From Mycolicibacterium aichiense (lineage in GTDB: Bacteria; Actinomycetota; Actinomycetes; Mycobacteriales; Mycobacteriaceae), in assembly GCF_010726245.1 (NCBI RefSeq), contig NZ_AP022561.1:2914001-2978000 (forward strand): a stretch of DNA of 64,000 bases, written 5' to 3'. Made by a program: the position numbers and the translations under genes. Below the pieces are notes generated by a model. It saw only the letters and a list, made by a program, of their open reading frames with translations. It was not told the DNA's origin and searched no databases. Below are positions 7,937 through 16,797 of this stretch, in pieces; the first letter of the stretch is position 1, and every line of letters starts with the position of its first letter.

Positions 7937-8527
7937 TCAGGATGTTCGGCGTGGTGCACGCAAACCGAGCGCACGCCGGCCCACATCGACGAGCTGGCCG
8001 TGCAGCCATTCGTCGTCGGCCTCACGTTTCGGGTCGGCCGATCCTGCGATTCCGGCGAAGACGAACTGCGCCCGCAGATACCCGCCCGGGCCCGGGTGGA
8101 CATCGGCGAGCAGCGCCATCTGGCGCGAGATCATCTGCGTCCAGTCGCGGTTGGACTTGAGCACGGTGTGCACGCTCGGATCGGATGCCAGGACCGAGAC
8201 CAGCATCGGGTTCTGCACGGCCAGCCGGGCGTAGCCGTTGAGCATGCGTTCGGCCCGGGCCTGCACGCCACGTTGCCTTTCCGCGTCGTCGACCACGGCG
8301 GACAGCTTGTCGATGATCGGCTCGAGGATCGCGGTCAACAACTGCTCGCGGGTCCGAAAGTGGTGATAGATGGCGGCTTTGGTGAAGCCGAGCTCGTCGG
8401 CGATCATCTGCAGCGAGGTCCCGGCGAAGCTGTGCCGGATGAACAGCGCGATGGCTGCGTCGATCAGTCGCTGCCGGGTATCGGGGGCGGCGGCGGAGTC
8501 CGGAGTGGCTGCAGCGACGGCGTTCAT
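7937..8527 (-). CDS. TetR/AcrR family transcriptional regulator
   Basis: A 196-residue protein with an N-terminal TetR helix-turn-helix at about residues 20-65 (TSLQMIADELGFTKAAIYHHF). The all-alpha C-terminal ligand domain is variable. The gene is divergent from a P450-ferredoxin operon, and the 113-bp gap contains repeated TACGATCGG elements that are good operator candidates. It probably represses itself with the downstream SDR, and the divergent P450 operon. The ligand is unknown, perhaps the P450 substrate. Confidence 0.85.
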   Translation of the reverse strand: MNAVAAATPDSAAAPDTRQRLIDAAIALFIRHSFAGTSLQMIADELGFTKAAIYHHFRTREQLLTAILEPIIDKLSAVVDDAERQRGVQARAERMLNGYARLAVQNPMLVSVLASDPSVHTVLKSNRDWTQMISRQMALLADVHPGPGGYLRAQFVFAGIAGSADPKREADDEWLHGQLVDVGRRALGLRAPRRTS

Positions 8528-8553
8528 CGTCGACTCCCTTCGCAGTCCAACTT

Positions 8554-8611
8554 TACGATCGGCTAGTAAACTACCATACGATCGGCTAGCATCCTCCTTG
8601 CCGATCGTATA
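8554..8611. promoter_or_regulatory. Repeated operator for the TetR regulator
   Basis: TACGATCGGCTAG occurs at 8554-8566 and again at 8577-8589, a spacing of 23 bp (about two helical turns). TACGATCGG at 8577-8585 also forms a perfect 9-bp inverted repeat with CCGATCGTA at 8601-8609 across a 15-bp spacer. The elements fill the gap between the regulator (start 8527) and the P450 gene (start 8641). Confidence 0.7.
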
Positions 8612-8640
8612 GGCGATTCCGTGACGTGAAGGGATTCCCA

Positions 8641-9921
8641 GTGACCGACGTAGACGCCGTCAACTTCTTCACGGATCGCGGTCTGGTGGCTGATCCCTAT
8701 CCGTATCTGGAGGCGTTGCAAGCCCGGTGCCCGGTCTCGAAGGAGCCGCACCACGGCGTGTGGATGGTCACCGGATGGGAAGAAGCCACCGAGGTCGCCG
8801 GCGACGCCGACCGCTTCTCGTCCTGCATCGCGGTGACCGGCCCCTTCCCCGGCTTCCCGGTTCCCGTCGAGGGTCGGGACGACGTGCCCGAACTGATCGA
8901 CCGACACCGCAACGAGCTGCCCTTCTACGACCAGTTGCCTGCGCTCGATCCGCCCGTGCACACCGATCACCGCGCGCTGCTGATGCGGCTGATCACACCC
9001 AAGCGCCTCAAGGAGAACGAGGAGGCGATGGAGGCGATGGTCGACCGTGCGCTCGACGACTACCTCGTGGGCAGCGGCGGCGAGCTGATTGCCGGCTTCG
9101 CCCAGCCGTTCACGCTGATGATCATCGCCGACCTGCTGGGGGTCCCCGACGCCGATCGCGACGAGTTCGTCAAGGAGATGGCCAGCGGCGCGCACCACGG
9201 CGGCGGCATCGGCAGCGTGAAAGGCGAGAGTCTGGCCAAGTCCCCGCTGGAATACCTCTACGACAAGTTCAGTGCCTATATCGAAGACCGGCGCGCCGAC
9301 CCGCGCGGCGACGTGCTGTCCGAGATGGCCGCGGCGACGTTCCCCGACGGCTCGGTGCCGGGTCCCGGCGACGTGGCCCGGGTGGCGGCCAACCTGTACT
9401 CGGCAGGCCAGGAGACCACGGTCCGGCTGCTCAGCGCCGCCCTGCAGATTCTGGGCGACAACCCGGAGTTCCAGGCGCAGCTGCGGGCGGACCGTTCCAA
9501 GGTCAGCAACTTCATCGAAGAAGCGCTGCGCTTCGAGAGCCCGGTCAAGGGCGACTTCCGATTGTCGAAGGAGCCGGTCACCATCGGCGGTGTGGACGTG
9601 CCGTCGGGTTCGACACTGATGGTGGTCCAAGCCGCTGCCAACCGCGACCCGCGCCGCTTCACCGACCCGAACACCTTCGACCCGTCGCGGTCGAATGCCC
9701 GGCAGCACATCGCATTCGGACGCGGCATCCACACCTGCCCGGGTGCCCCGCTGGCCCGCGCCGAGGCGCGGGTGGCGCTGATGCGGCTGCTGGATCGCAC
9801 CACCGACATCCGCATCAGCGAAGAACACCACGGACCCGCCGGTGCGCGGCGATACACCTATGTGCCCACCTACATCCTGCGTGGGCTCACCGAACTGCAC
9901 CTGGAGTTTGATCTCGCATGA
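8641..9921 (+). CDS. Cytochrome P450
   Basis: A 426-residue soluble P450. Seen: the I-helix oxygen-activation motif AGQETT, the K-helix ExxR (EALR) and the heme-binding FGRGIHTCPG, with Cys366 as heme ligand. The start is GTG 8641 behind AAGGGA (8629-8634); an upstream in-frame GTG at 8626 is less likely. The stop overlaps the ferredoxin start by 4 bp, so the redox partner is translationally coupled. I cannot assign a CYP family confidently. It is divergent from a TetR regulator, so substrate induction is likely. Confidence 0.85.
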   Translation: MTDVDAVNFFTDRGLVADPYPYLEALQARCPVSKEPHHGVWMVTGWEEATEVAGDADRFSSCIAVTGPFPGFPVPVEGRDDVPELIDRHRNELPFYDQLPALDPPVHTDHRALLMRLITPKRLKENEEAMEAMVDRALDDYLVGSGGELIAGFAQPFTLMIIADLLGVPDADRDEFVKEMASGAHHGGGIGSVKGESLAKSPLEYLYDKFSAYIEDRRADPRGDVLSEMAAATFPDGSVPGPGDVARVAANLYSAGQETTVRLLSAALQILGDNPEFQAQLRADRSKVSNFIEEALRFESPVKGDFRLSKEPVTIGGVDVPSGSTLMVVQAAANRDPRRFTDPNTFDPSRSNARQHIAFGRGIHTCPGAPLARAEARVALMRLLDRTTDIRISEEHHGPAGARRYTYVPTYILRGLTELHLEFDLA

Positions 9922-10109
9922 AAGCCCACATCGATGACGGACGCTGCCGCGGTCACGGCGTATGCACCACCGTCTGTCCGGACGTGTTCGCGATGACCGA
10001 CGACGGATACGCCGAGGCGATCGTCGACGAGGTGCCCGCCGGGCTCGAAGACCGCGCCCGGGAGGCGGCCGACGCCTGCCCGGAGAACGCCGTCATCCTC
10101 GATCAGTAG
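9918..10109 (+). CDS. 3Fe-4S ferredoxin, P450 partner
   Basis: A 63-residue ferredoxin that passes electrons to the adjacent P450. Cysteines 10, 16, 20 and 54 are present, but the second position of the usual CxxC is replaced by His (CRGHGVC, His13). This pattern is typical of mycobacterial P450-associated ferredoxins and favours a 3Fe-4S or atypical cluster. The ATG lies in the ATGA overlap with the P450 stop. Its 3' end overlaps the convergent membrane-protein gene by 7 bp. Confidence 0.9.
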   Translation: MKAHIDDGRCRGHGVCTTVCPDVFAMTDDGYAEAIVDEVPAGLEDRAREAADACPENAVILDQ

Positions 10110-10390
10110 TTCACGATCGAGCGCCAATAGTCCTCGGGTATCTCGGCATTCGAGCGCATGACCATCGCGAGTCCGGTGGCCATCGCCACGCCGAGCAGGC
10201 CGAGCCAGAGCCCGAACAGGCCGACCACCGCCCAGACCGCGACGGTCAACGCGGGCCAGGGTGACACCAGGGTCAGCAGCGGCGCGAAGAAGAAGCCGGC
10301 GCCCACGAACCATGCCGAGCCGGCGCGGTCGGACCTGAGCACGAAACCAAGCCAGCGCGGAACCGGATGCGGATCACTGTGCCGTGTCAT
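10103..10390 (-). CDS. Small membrane protein, unknown function
   Basis: A 95-residue protein starting at ATG 10390. It has two predicted transmembrane helices (about residues 27-48 and 50-76) with a hydrophilic N-terminus and a short C-terminal tail. It is convergent with the ferredoxin gene (7-bp overlap) and divergent from the HTH regulator at 10477. No function is recognisable. Confidence 0.6.
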   Translation of the reverse strand: MTRHSDPHPVPRWLGFVLRSDRAGSAWFVGAGFFFAPLLTLVSPWPALTVAVWAVVGLFGLWLGLLGVAMATGLAMVMRSNAEIPEDYWRSIVNY

Positions 10391-10476
10391 GCTCTCCACG
10401 CTCCCCCGCCCAGGTAGCCGCCGCAATTACCTCCGGGGTAATGGCGCAGCGCCGCCGCCTGCGAGATGCTGGCGGA

Positions 10477-11238
10477 ATGGCCGGCTCATCGTTCGGGGAT
10501 CTGTTGCGCGACTGGCGGCACCGGCGCCGACTCAGTCAACTCGACCTGGCACTGGAAGCCGACGTCTCGGCTCGGCACGTCAGCTTCGTCGAGAGTGGAC
10601 GCTCCACGCCGAGCCGCGCCATGGTGCTCCGGTTGGCCGACGCCCTGGCCGTTCCGGCGCGCGAGCAGAACCACCTGCTGCTGGCTGCGGGGCTGGCGCC
10701 GGCGTACGCCGAGCGAGGCTTCGACGACCCCGCGATGGCAGCCGTGCGCGCCGGCGTCGATCAGGTGCTTGCCGCCTACGATCCGTACCCCTGCCTGGCA
10801 GTCAACCGCAATTGGGATGTGCTGCAGATCAATTCGGGTACCGCCGTGCTGCTGGACGGGGTTGCGCCGCATCTCCTGAAAGCCCCGAACGCCCTGCGAA
10901 TCGCACTGGCGCCCGACGGCCTGGCGCCGCGCATCCGCAATCTGGCGCAGTGGCGGCATCACCTGCTCAGCCGGTTGCGCCGGGAAGGCGCCGCCCCCGG
11001 CCTGCTGGCGGAGCTGGAGTCCTACCCCGGCGGCGAAGACGCGTCGACCGATCTCGGCGGGGTCGCGGTCCCGTTGGAGGTCGACCGGCTCGACGGGGTG
11101 CCCCTGACGTTCCTGTCGATGGTGACGACGTTCGGTACCGCGCTCGACCTGACCGCCGCGGAGCTCAGCCTGGAGGCTTTCCTGCCCGCCGACGCGGCCA
11201 CCGCCGAGGCACTGCGATCGGCGTCGACCCGGCCATAG
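10477..11238 (+). CDS. XRE-type HTH regulator with MmyB-like ligand-binding domain
   Basis: A 253-residue protein from ATG 10477. Residues ~4-60 are a Cro/C1-type helix-turn-helix (RRLSQLDLALEADVSARHVS), and the rest resembles the MmyB-like ligand-binding domain of actinobacterial regulators (PYPCLAVNRNWDVLQIN). Such proteins are thought to bind small lipophilic ligands. In-frame starts at 10384 and 10441 are possible but poorly supported. It is divergent from a small membrane protein, and its stop codon overlaps a KstR-type operator that serves the next gene. Confidence 0.8.
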   Translation: MAGSSFGDLLRDWRHRRRLSQLDLALEADVSARHVSFVESGRSTPSRAMVLRLADALAVPAREQNHLLLAAGLAPAYAERGFDDPAMAAVRAGVDQVLAAYDPYPCLAVNRNWDVLQINSGTAVLLDGVAPHLLKAPNALRIALAPDGLAPRIRNLAQWRHHLLSRLRREGAAPGLLAELESYPGGEDASTDLGGVAVPLEVDRLDGVPLTFLSMVTTFGTALDLTAAELSLEAFLPADAATAEALRSASTRP

Positions 11239-11249
11239 AACACGTTCTA
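11236..11249. promoter_or_regulatory. KstR-type operator 3 (perfect palindrome)
   Basis: TAGAACACGTTCTA matches TNNAACNNGTTNNA and is a near-perfect palindrome, the best of the four sites in the window. It begins at the stop codon of the HTH gene, 97 bp before the cyp125-type gene, and so should control the P450. Confidence 0.8.
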
Positions 11250-11345
11250 GTTGCGAGTTTCCTCAACCCGCACCCGAGGGCTCCGTGCGTGGTGTAGGCA
11301 TGGTTCACCGGGCACTAGATCACGTCGTATGGAGGTGCGCTTTTT

Positions 11346-12593
11346 ATGCCCAGTCCGAACCTGCCCCCCGGCTTCGACTTCACCGACCCCGACCTGAACA
11401 ACGTGCGGTTGCCCGTCGAAGAACTCGCCGAGTTGCGCCGCGTCGCGCCGATTTGGTGGAACGAGCAGCCGCGAGGCGTCGGCGGATTCGACGACGAGGG
11501 CTACTGGGTCGTCAGCAAACACAAGGACGTCAAGGAGATCTCCCGGCGCAGCGATGTGTTCTCCAGCCTGGAGAACACCGCCCTGCCCCGGTATCCGGAC
11601 AACGCGGCGGTGTCACATAAGGACACCGGCCAGTTCATCCTGCTGAACATGGATGCACCGCGGCACACCCACCTGCGCCAGATCGTCTCCCGCGCGTTCA
11701 CGCCGCGGGCCGTCGAGACGTTGCGCGAGAATCTGCGAGAGCGGGCTCAGGCCATCGCCAAGGCCGCGGCCGCGCAGGGGTCCGGCGACTTCGTCGAACA
11801 GGTCTCCTGCGAGCTGCCCCTGCAGGCCATCGCCGACCTGATGGGCGTACCGCAGGACGAACGCAAAAAGCTGTTCGACTGGTCCAACCAGATGGTGGGC
11901 GAAGCGGATCCCGAGTTCCACCGCAACGACCCGCAGGGTGCCGCCGGTGAGCTGATCATGTACGGGATGCAGATGGCCGCCGACCGCACGGCCAACCCCG
12001 GCGACGATCTGGTGACCAAGCTGGTGCAGGCCGACGTCGACGGGCACAAGCTCTCCGACGACGAGTTCGGCTTCTTCGTGATCCTGCTGGCAGTGGCGGG
12101 CAACGAGACGACGCGCAACTCGATCACCCACGGCATGACGGCGTTCGCCGATTTCCCGGACCAGTGGGAGCTCTACAAAGCCCAGCGCCCGGTGACCGCG
12201 GTCGACGAGATCGTGCGGTGGGCCACGCCGGTGACCTCGTTCCAGCGCACCGCCCTGGAAGACGTCGAGCTCTCCGGTGTGCAGATCAAGAAGGGTCAGC
12301 GGGTGGTGATGTCCTACCGCTCAGCCAATTTCGACGAAGAGGTGTTCGACGATCCGTTCACGTTCAACATTCTTCGGGACCCGAATCCCCATGTCGGCTT
12401 CGGCGGCACCGGCGCGCACTATTGCCTTGGCGCGAATCTGGCCAGGATGACGATCGATCTGATGTTCAACGCGATCGCCGACCACATGCCGGATCTGACC
12501 CCGCTGTCCAAGCCCGAGCGGCTGCGGTCCGGCTGGCTCAACGGCATCAAACACTGGCAGGTCGACTACACCGGGGCCGGCGCAAGCAAGTAG
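11346..12593 (+). CDS. cyp125: CYP125-family cytochrome P450 (steroid C26/27 monooxygenase)
   Basis: A 415-residue P450 closely resembling M. tuberculosis CYP125, which hydroxylates and oxidises the cholesterol side-chain terminus. Shared segments include PSPNLPPGFDFTDP at the N-terminus, SDDEFGFF, AGNETTRNS (I-helix), RSANFDEEVF and GFGGTGAHYCLGANLAR (heme Cys360). The ribosome-binding site GGAGGT lies at 11331-11336. KstR operator 3 upstream supports sterol induction. Fast growers are known to carry extra CYP125 paralogues; whether this is the main one or a secondary one cannot be told from the window. No ferredoxin gene is adjacent. Confidence 0.9.
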   Translation: MPSPNLPPGFDFTDPDLNNVRLPVEELAELRRVAPIWWNEQPRGVGGFDDEGYWVVSKHKDVKEISRRSDVFSSLENTALPRYPDNAAVSHKDTGQFILLNMDAPRHTHLRQIVSRAFTPRAVETLRENLRERAQAIAKAAAAQGSGDFVEQVSCELPLQAIADLMGVPQDERKKLFDWSNQMVGEADPEFHRNDPQGAAGELIMYGMQMAADRTANPGDDLVTKLVQADVDGHKLSDDEFGFFVILLAVAGNETTRNSITHGMTAFADFPDQWELYKAQRPVTAVDEIVRWATPVTSFQRTALEDVELSGVQIKKGQRVVMSYRSANFDEEVFDDPFTFNILRDPNPHVGFGGTGAHYCLGANLARMTIDLMFNAIADHMPDLTPLSKPERLRSGWLNGIKHWQVDYTGAGASK

Positions 12594-12622
12594 CTTGTGG
12601 CACAGGCCGATACAGTGCAGGC

Positions 12623-13168
12623 GTGACCGATACCTCCTGGACACTGACCGCCGCCGAGGGTGAACTGCAGATTTTCACCGGAGTCGGGGGGCCGGCCGCC
12701 AAGATGGGGCATCGCCTGACCATCACCTTTGCGTCCTGGCAGGCGCAGGTCCAGTGGCGAGGGGACGAGCCGGTCGCGGCCCGACTGGTGGTCGACGTCG
12801 ACTCGTTGCAGGTGGTCAGGGGTGAGGGTGGCGTGACGCCGCTGACCGGCCCCGAGAAGGGTGTGGTCCGCTCGAACGCACTGAAGTCTCTCGATGCCAA
12901 GAAATTTCCGCAGATCAGCTTCGACACCGAGAGCATCAGCCCGACTACGGGCGGCTACCGCCTCGCGGGCTCTGTCACGATCCACGGCACGACGCGCCCG
13001 CAGTCGGTTGATCTGGCCGTCGAGGAGCATGACGGGATGTGGGTGATGTCCACCGAGGTGGCCGTGGTCCAGACAGAATTCGGGGTCAAGCCGTACTCGC
13101 TGTTCGTGGGGACGCTGAAGGTGGCCGACGAGGTGACGCTGAGGTTCACCGCGCGCCACCCGAGGTGA
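12623..13168 (+). CDS. YceI family protein
   Basis: A 181-residue YceI-like protein starting at GTG 12623. Seen: the family pattern WTLTAAEGELQIFTGVGGPAAK near the start, a central NALKSLDAKKFPQISF, and a closing beta-rich segment ending TLRFTA. YceI proteins form a lipocalin-like barrel that binds isoprenoid or other lipid chains. There is no signal peptide, so this one is cytoplasmic. It lies 29 bp after the cyp125-type gene and may be read through from it, but the family link to steroid oxidation is only contextual. Confidence 0.8.
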   Translation: MTDTSWTLTAAEGELQIFTGVGGPAAKMGHRLTITFASWQAQVQWRGDEPVAARLVVDVDSLQVVRGEGGVTPLTGPEKGVVRSNALKSLDAKKFPQISFDTESISPTTGGYRLAGSVTIHGTTRPQSVDLAVEEHDGMWVMSTEVAVVQTEFGVKPYSLFVGTLKVADEVTLRFTARHPR

Positions 13169-13248
13169 TCGCCACCGCCGAGATCGACGTTGCGCGGGGT
13201 TCTTCTCGCATTTCTTCTGCCACTCGTCGGTTTGGCTGATGAGAGAAC

Positions 13249-13259
13249 TGGTCTGACCA
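13249..13259. promoter_or_regulatory. FadR-type operator
   Basis: TGGTCTGACCA is a palindrome with TGGT/ACCA arms, the classical half-sites of FadR-subfamily GntR regulators. It lies 36 bp upstream of a gene encoding such a regulator, so autoregulation is likely. Confidence 0.65.
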
Positions 13260-13295
13260 CTTGACCTGTGGCCGGGACGGGGGCATGCTGGCGGC

Positions 13296-14018
13296 ATGGC
13301 ATTGCAGCCCGTGAGCCGGCGTTCCGTTCCCGAGGACGTCTTCGAGCAGATCCTCGCCGACGTCCTCAGCGGCGAGATGCAACCGGGCGAACCGCTTCCC
13401 AGCGAGCGCAGGCTGGCCGAGGTGCTCGGGGTCTCCCGGCCCGCTGTCCGGGAAGCGCTCAAGCGGGTCGCCGCCGCGGGCCTCGTCGAAGTACGCCAAG
13501 GTGACGCCACCACCGTCCGGGACTTCCGCAGGCATGCCGGCCTCGATCTACTCCCCCAATTGCTGCTGCGCGGTGGGCAACTCGACGTGTCGGTGGCCCG
13601 CAGCATCCTCGAAGCCCGCCTGCACAACGGGCCGAAGGTGGCCGAACTGGCCGCGTTGCGCCATCCGGACGGGCTGGCGGATCTGCTCGAACGATCGATC
13701 GCCGCGCTCGAATCGGCCGAGGACCCGCTCGATCAGCAGCGGCATGCGCTGGAGTTCTGGGATCACGTTGTCGACGGTGCCGACTCCATCGCATTTCGGT
13801 TGATGTTCAACACATTACGGGCCGCCTACGAACCGGCGCTGCCCGCGTTGGCCACCCTGATGGCCGCCGAGGTCGGCCAGACGCAGGCCTACCGCACCGT
13901 CGCCCGCGCCATCGCGGCGGGCACACCGGACGAGGCAGCGACAGCTGCCCGTGAGCTCCTGCAGCCGGCCACCACCGCATTGGTGACCGCCCTGACCGCA
14001 CTGGAGGACCAACAGTGA
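13296..14018 (+). CDS. GntR family transcriptional regulator (FadR subfamily, FCD domain)
   Basis: A 240-residue regulator. Residues ~10-70 form a winged helix ([24 protein letters not shown]) and residues ~85-230 the all-helical FCD effector domain. Family members sense acyl-CoAs or carboxylic acids, and the FCD domain usually binds a metal. A TGGT/ACCA palindrome precedes it. Its stop overlaps the start of the hydroxylase gene (GTGA), so regulator and enzyme are translationally coupled and the hydroxylase is the obvious target. Confidence 0.85.
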   Translation: MALQPVSRRSVPEDVFEQILADVLSGEMQPGEPLPSERRLAEVLGVSRPAVREALKRVAAAGLVEVRQGDATTVRDFRRHAGLDLLPQLLLRGGQLDVSVARSILEARLHNGPKVAELAALRHPDGLADLLERSIAALESAEDPLDQQRHALEFWDHVVDGADSIAFRLMFNTLRAAYEPALPALATLMAAEVGQTQAYRTVARAIAAGTPDEAATAARELLQPATTALVTALTALEDQQ

Positions 14019-14701
14019 GTGCATCGACCAACGCCCGCCGCAGTCTCACGCTGGCCGACGCGGGCCGCGAATTCTGGCGGCATCCCACCCCGTGGCTGTT
14101 CCTCGTGGCGCTGACCGGGGCGGTGATCGCCCGCGTCGCGGTCGGCGACTGGCGGCTCGGCGATGCGGTGGTGCCGTTCGCGATCGCGGCGGCATTCCCG
14201 TTCCTGGAGTGGATGATTCACGTCTTCGTCCTGCACTGGCGGCCACGCCGCGTCGGCCGGTTCACCGTCGACCCGATGCTCGCCCGCAAGCACCGTGAGC
14301 ACCACATGGCCCCCCGCGACGTGGACCTGGTGTTCATCCCGCTGCAGTCGGCCATCGGCGCGGTGGTCTCCGCGGTGGTGATCGGGCTGTGGCTGTTCCC
14401 CCGCACCGGGATGGGGCTGACGTTCTTGGTGGTGATGCTGACCTGTGGGCTGCTCTACGAATGGTGCCACTACCTGGTGCACACCGATTACAAGCCGAAA
14501 ACCGCTGCCTACCGGGTGATCTGGCGCGATCACCGGCTACATCACTTCAAGAACGAGCACTACTGGTTCGGGGTGACCACACCGGGCACCGCGGACCGGG
14601 TGCTGCGCACCTATCCCGATGCGGCTTCGGTACCGACCTCGCCGACGGCCAGGAACCTACACGCGATCGATGCGGAAAGCCCTGCGGCAGTTAAGCGTTG
14701 A
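14015..14701 (+). CDS. Fatty acid hydroxylase / sterol desaturase superfamily membrane enzyme
   Basis: A 228-residue integral membrane protein with four hydrophobic segments. The histidine clusters of this non-heme di-iron family are visible: HVFVLH, HREHH, HYLVH and HRLHH. These enzymes hydroxylate or desaturate lipids or carotenoids. The GTG start overlaps the stop of the GntR regulator, which suggests regulated expression in response to a lipid. The 3' end overlaps the convergent ldtA gene by 11 bp. The substrate is unknown. Confidence 0.85.
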   Translation: MSASTNARRSLTLADAGREFWRHPTPWLFLVALTGAVIARVAVGDWRLGDAVVPFAIAAAFPFLEWMIHVFVLHWRPRRVGRFTVDPMLARKHREHHMAPRDVDLVFIPLQSAIGAVVSAVVIGLWLFPRTGMGLTFLVVMLTCGLLYEWCHYLVHTDYKPKTAAYRVIWRDHRLHHFKNEHYWFGVTTPGTADRVLRTYPDAASVPTSPTARNLHAIDAESPAAVKR

Positions 14702-15446
14702 TGACGACCGGGTCGCCGATGTGGACCTGGTTGAAGTACCACGACGCGTTGTCGGGGCTCAGGTTGATGCAGCCGTGGCTGACGTTGGCGTAGCCCTGCG
14801 AACCGACCGACCACGGCGCGGAGTGCACGTACACCCCGCCCCAGGTGACGCGGACGGCGTCGCTCACGGTGAGCTTGTAGCCCTCCGGGTCGTTCAGCGG
14901 AATACCGATCGTGCGCGAATCCATCACGACCGTGGATTGCTTCTCCAGAACGTTGAAGCTGCCCACCGGGGTCGGATGCTTGGGCTTGCCCATCGATGCC
15001 GGCATCTGACGGGCCACCTGTCCGTCGATGCTGACCGTGAACGTGTGCGCCGAGATGTCGGCGACGCCGAGCACGATCGCCCCGGTGCCGAACGTCCGCG
15101 GAATTCCGCCGGCCATCATCGTGATCTCAGAGTGTGCGGGCCAGTACTGGTCGGGCACGAACTGCACGGTCTTGTCGTCGAGCCAGTCGAACCGGCCCGC
15201 CACTGAGGCCGGTGTCGTCACGCTGATCGTCTGCTGCGCCGCCCACCGGTCGGTGATCGGCTTGGTGAACGTCACGGTGATCGGCATGGCCACTCCGACG
15301 ACCTGCCCGTTGGTGGGCGCAACGGAAGCGACTGTCGCGCCGTCGATGGACGGAGCGACGGCCGCCGTGCTGGTCTGCACCGAAGCCGCCAATGACAGCA
15401 CCGCGATCCCTGCGACGGCGATTGCGCGTCGAACTGCTTTGGCCAT
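14691..15446 (-). CDS. ldtA: L,D-transpeptidase LdtA (LdtMt1-like)
   Basis: A 251-residue exported enzyme that forms 3-3 cross-links in peptidoglycan. Length and sequence match M. tuberculosis LdtMt1 (Rv0116c). It has a signal peptide ending near TAA, one Ig-like domain (about residues 40-115) and a YkuD catalytic domain with VYVHSAPWSVGSQGYANV leading into SHGCINLS. Cys226 is the nucleophile, the same position as in LdtMt1. Such enzymes are inactivated by carbapenems. The start is ATG 15446; an upstream in-frame extension lacks a signal peptide. Confidence 0.93.
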   Translation of the reverse strand: MAKAVRRAIAVAGIAVLSLAASVQTSTAAVAPSIDGATVASVAPTNGQVVGVAMPITVTFTKPITDRWAAQQTISVTTPASVAGRFDWLDDKTVQFVPDQYWPAHSEITMMAGGIPRTFGTGAIVLGVADISAHTFTVSIDGQVARQMPASMGKPKHPTPVGSFNVLEKQSTVVMDSRTIGIPLNDPEGYKLTVSDAVRVTWGGVYVHSAPWSVGSQGYANVSHGCINLSPDNASWYFNQVHIGDPVVINA

Positions 15447-15594
15447 GGCTCGGGTCCTCACGTGGGCGAACAGCAAAGTGAAAGTGTAGATGTTCCGCTC
15501 GGCGGCGCCCGCCAAACATGCGGTGACATGCCGTAACCGCGCCCATGGGCGACGGAATGCGCGCAATGGTCGCACGACAGCGAAAGCCGGGCGG

Positions 15595-16797
15595 CTATCC
15601 GCCGTGCACGCGCTCCCAGATGCGCTGCCGCAACGTCTGCTTCGGCTGGTTCACCGGTGGCACGGTGGCCACGACCGGCGGTGCGGCCGCCGGTTCGACC
15701 GGCGGGAGTGCCTCGGGGTCGGCGTCGACCCCGGCGGGTGGCGCCTCGGGCGGCGGTGCAGGCACATTCATCGTCATCGCGACCACCGGGGCGCTGTCGA
15801 AGACAGGCTCGCTGGTGGGTTGCGGCGCCTGAGCCGGGCGCGACCCGTCGTCGGCGCCTGCGAGCGCCTCAGGCGCGGCCTTGGGCGCCTCGGGCGCCTC
15901 GGGCGCGGTGACCGGGCGGAGCGGGGGCGTCTCGGCGGTGTTGACCACGTCGCGATGGGTGGGACGCGCCGCGTGGTCGGGCAGCAGTTCGAGGCCGACA
16001 GCCACCGAGGCCGACACCACGAACGCCACCACACCGCCGGCCAGCAGGGCCGTCGCGCCGCGCAGCGCCACCGATTCGCGGCGGCGGGCCGGCGGCGGCA
16101 CCGGGAGGTCGAGCAGGTGATCGTCGAACACGCCGATGCCGTTGACCGAGGCCAGGGCTGCACCGCGAGCCAGCGCCAGTTCGGCTTCGGCGGGTGCGAA
16201 GACCGGAATGCCCAGCATCTGCTCGAGGCTGCGGGCGATCGGCTCCAATCCGTCGCCCGAGCCGAGCAGGACCAGGCCGTCGGGCTCCCATTCGCTGGCG
16301 CCCAGCATCTCAGACAGCCAGTCGATCAGGTCCTCGTCGGTTTCCAGGGCGTAGCTGACGGCGGTCTGCACCGTGCCCTCGTGCGCATCGACGATCAACG
16401 CCACGATGGCTTCGGGCTCGACAACACATACGGCGGTGACGTCGGATCCGATGACCTGTCCGATTCCGCGCGCGAACGCCTCGGTGGCTTCGGGCAGGCG
16501 GATCGGGATCACGTTGGCGAAGCCGCAGTCGGCCAGCGAGTCGAGCAACAGCGAGGCCTCCACGGAGGCGTCGTCGCTCCATGTCACGCCGATGGACTGC
16601 AGCCGCTGCCCGCCGGCGATGGCCTGTGTCCGCGACAGCGCCTCGGCGACAAACTCCGAGGTGGTCACGGGGCTGAACCCGCCGCGACGCACCTCGAAGG
16701 CGTCATGGCCCTTCGTTGCGCTTTCGGCTCCGTCGCCTTCAACCAGGACGAGGCCGACAGTGGTTGGGGTCATCGACAGTCCCAGGACGGTCTCCAA
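15595..16797 (-). CDS. DUF7159-type mycobacterial membrane protein with Pro-rich C-terminus
   Basis: A 400-residue protein that begins ETVLGLSMTPTTVG after a TTG start at 16797, the characteristic opening of this mycobacteria-specific family. An AGGAG site sits nine bases upstream, which favours the TTG over an in-frame ATG 60 bp further up. Residues ~1-225 resemble an actin/Hsp70-like nucleotide fold. A transmembrane helix lies near 245-270, followed by an exported tail rich in Pro, Ala and Glu. The function is unknown; a cell-envelope role is inferred from topology. Confidence 0.7.
   Translation of the reverse strand: METVLGLSMTPTTVGLVLVEGDGAESATKGHDAFEVRRGGFSPVTTSEFVAEALSRTQAIAGGQRLQSIGVTWSDDASVEASLLLDSLADCGFANVIPIRLPEATEAFARGIGQVIGSDVTAVCVVEPEAIVALIVDAHEGTVQTAVSYALETDEDLIDWLSEMLGASEWEPDGLVLLGSGDGLEPIARSLEQMLGIPVFAPAEAELALARGAALASVNGIGVFDDHLLDLPVPPPARRRESVALRGATALLAGGVVAFVVSASVAVGLELLPDHAARPTHRDVVNTAETPPLRPVTAPEAPEAPKAAPEALAGADDGSRPAQAPQPTSEPVFDSAPVVAMTMNVPAPPPEAPPAGVDADPEALPPVEPAAAPPVVATVPPVNQPKQTLRQRIWERVHGG

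Noticed and set aside
8563..9900. A 445-residue open frame antisense to the P450 gene
   Set aside because: GC-rich codons leave long stop-free antisense frames. It lacks a ribosome site and any family motif, and overlaps a gene with clear P450 signatures.
12164..12622. In-frame extension upstream of the YceI gene
   Set aside because: It lies inside the cyp125-type gene in another frame and lacks YceI features; GTG 12623 gives the normal family N-terminus.
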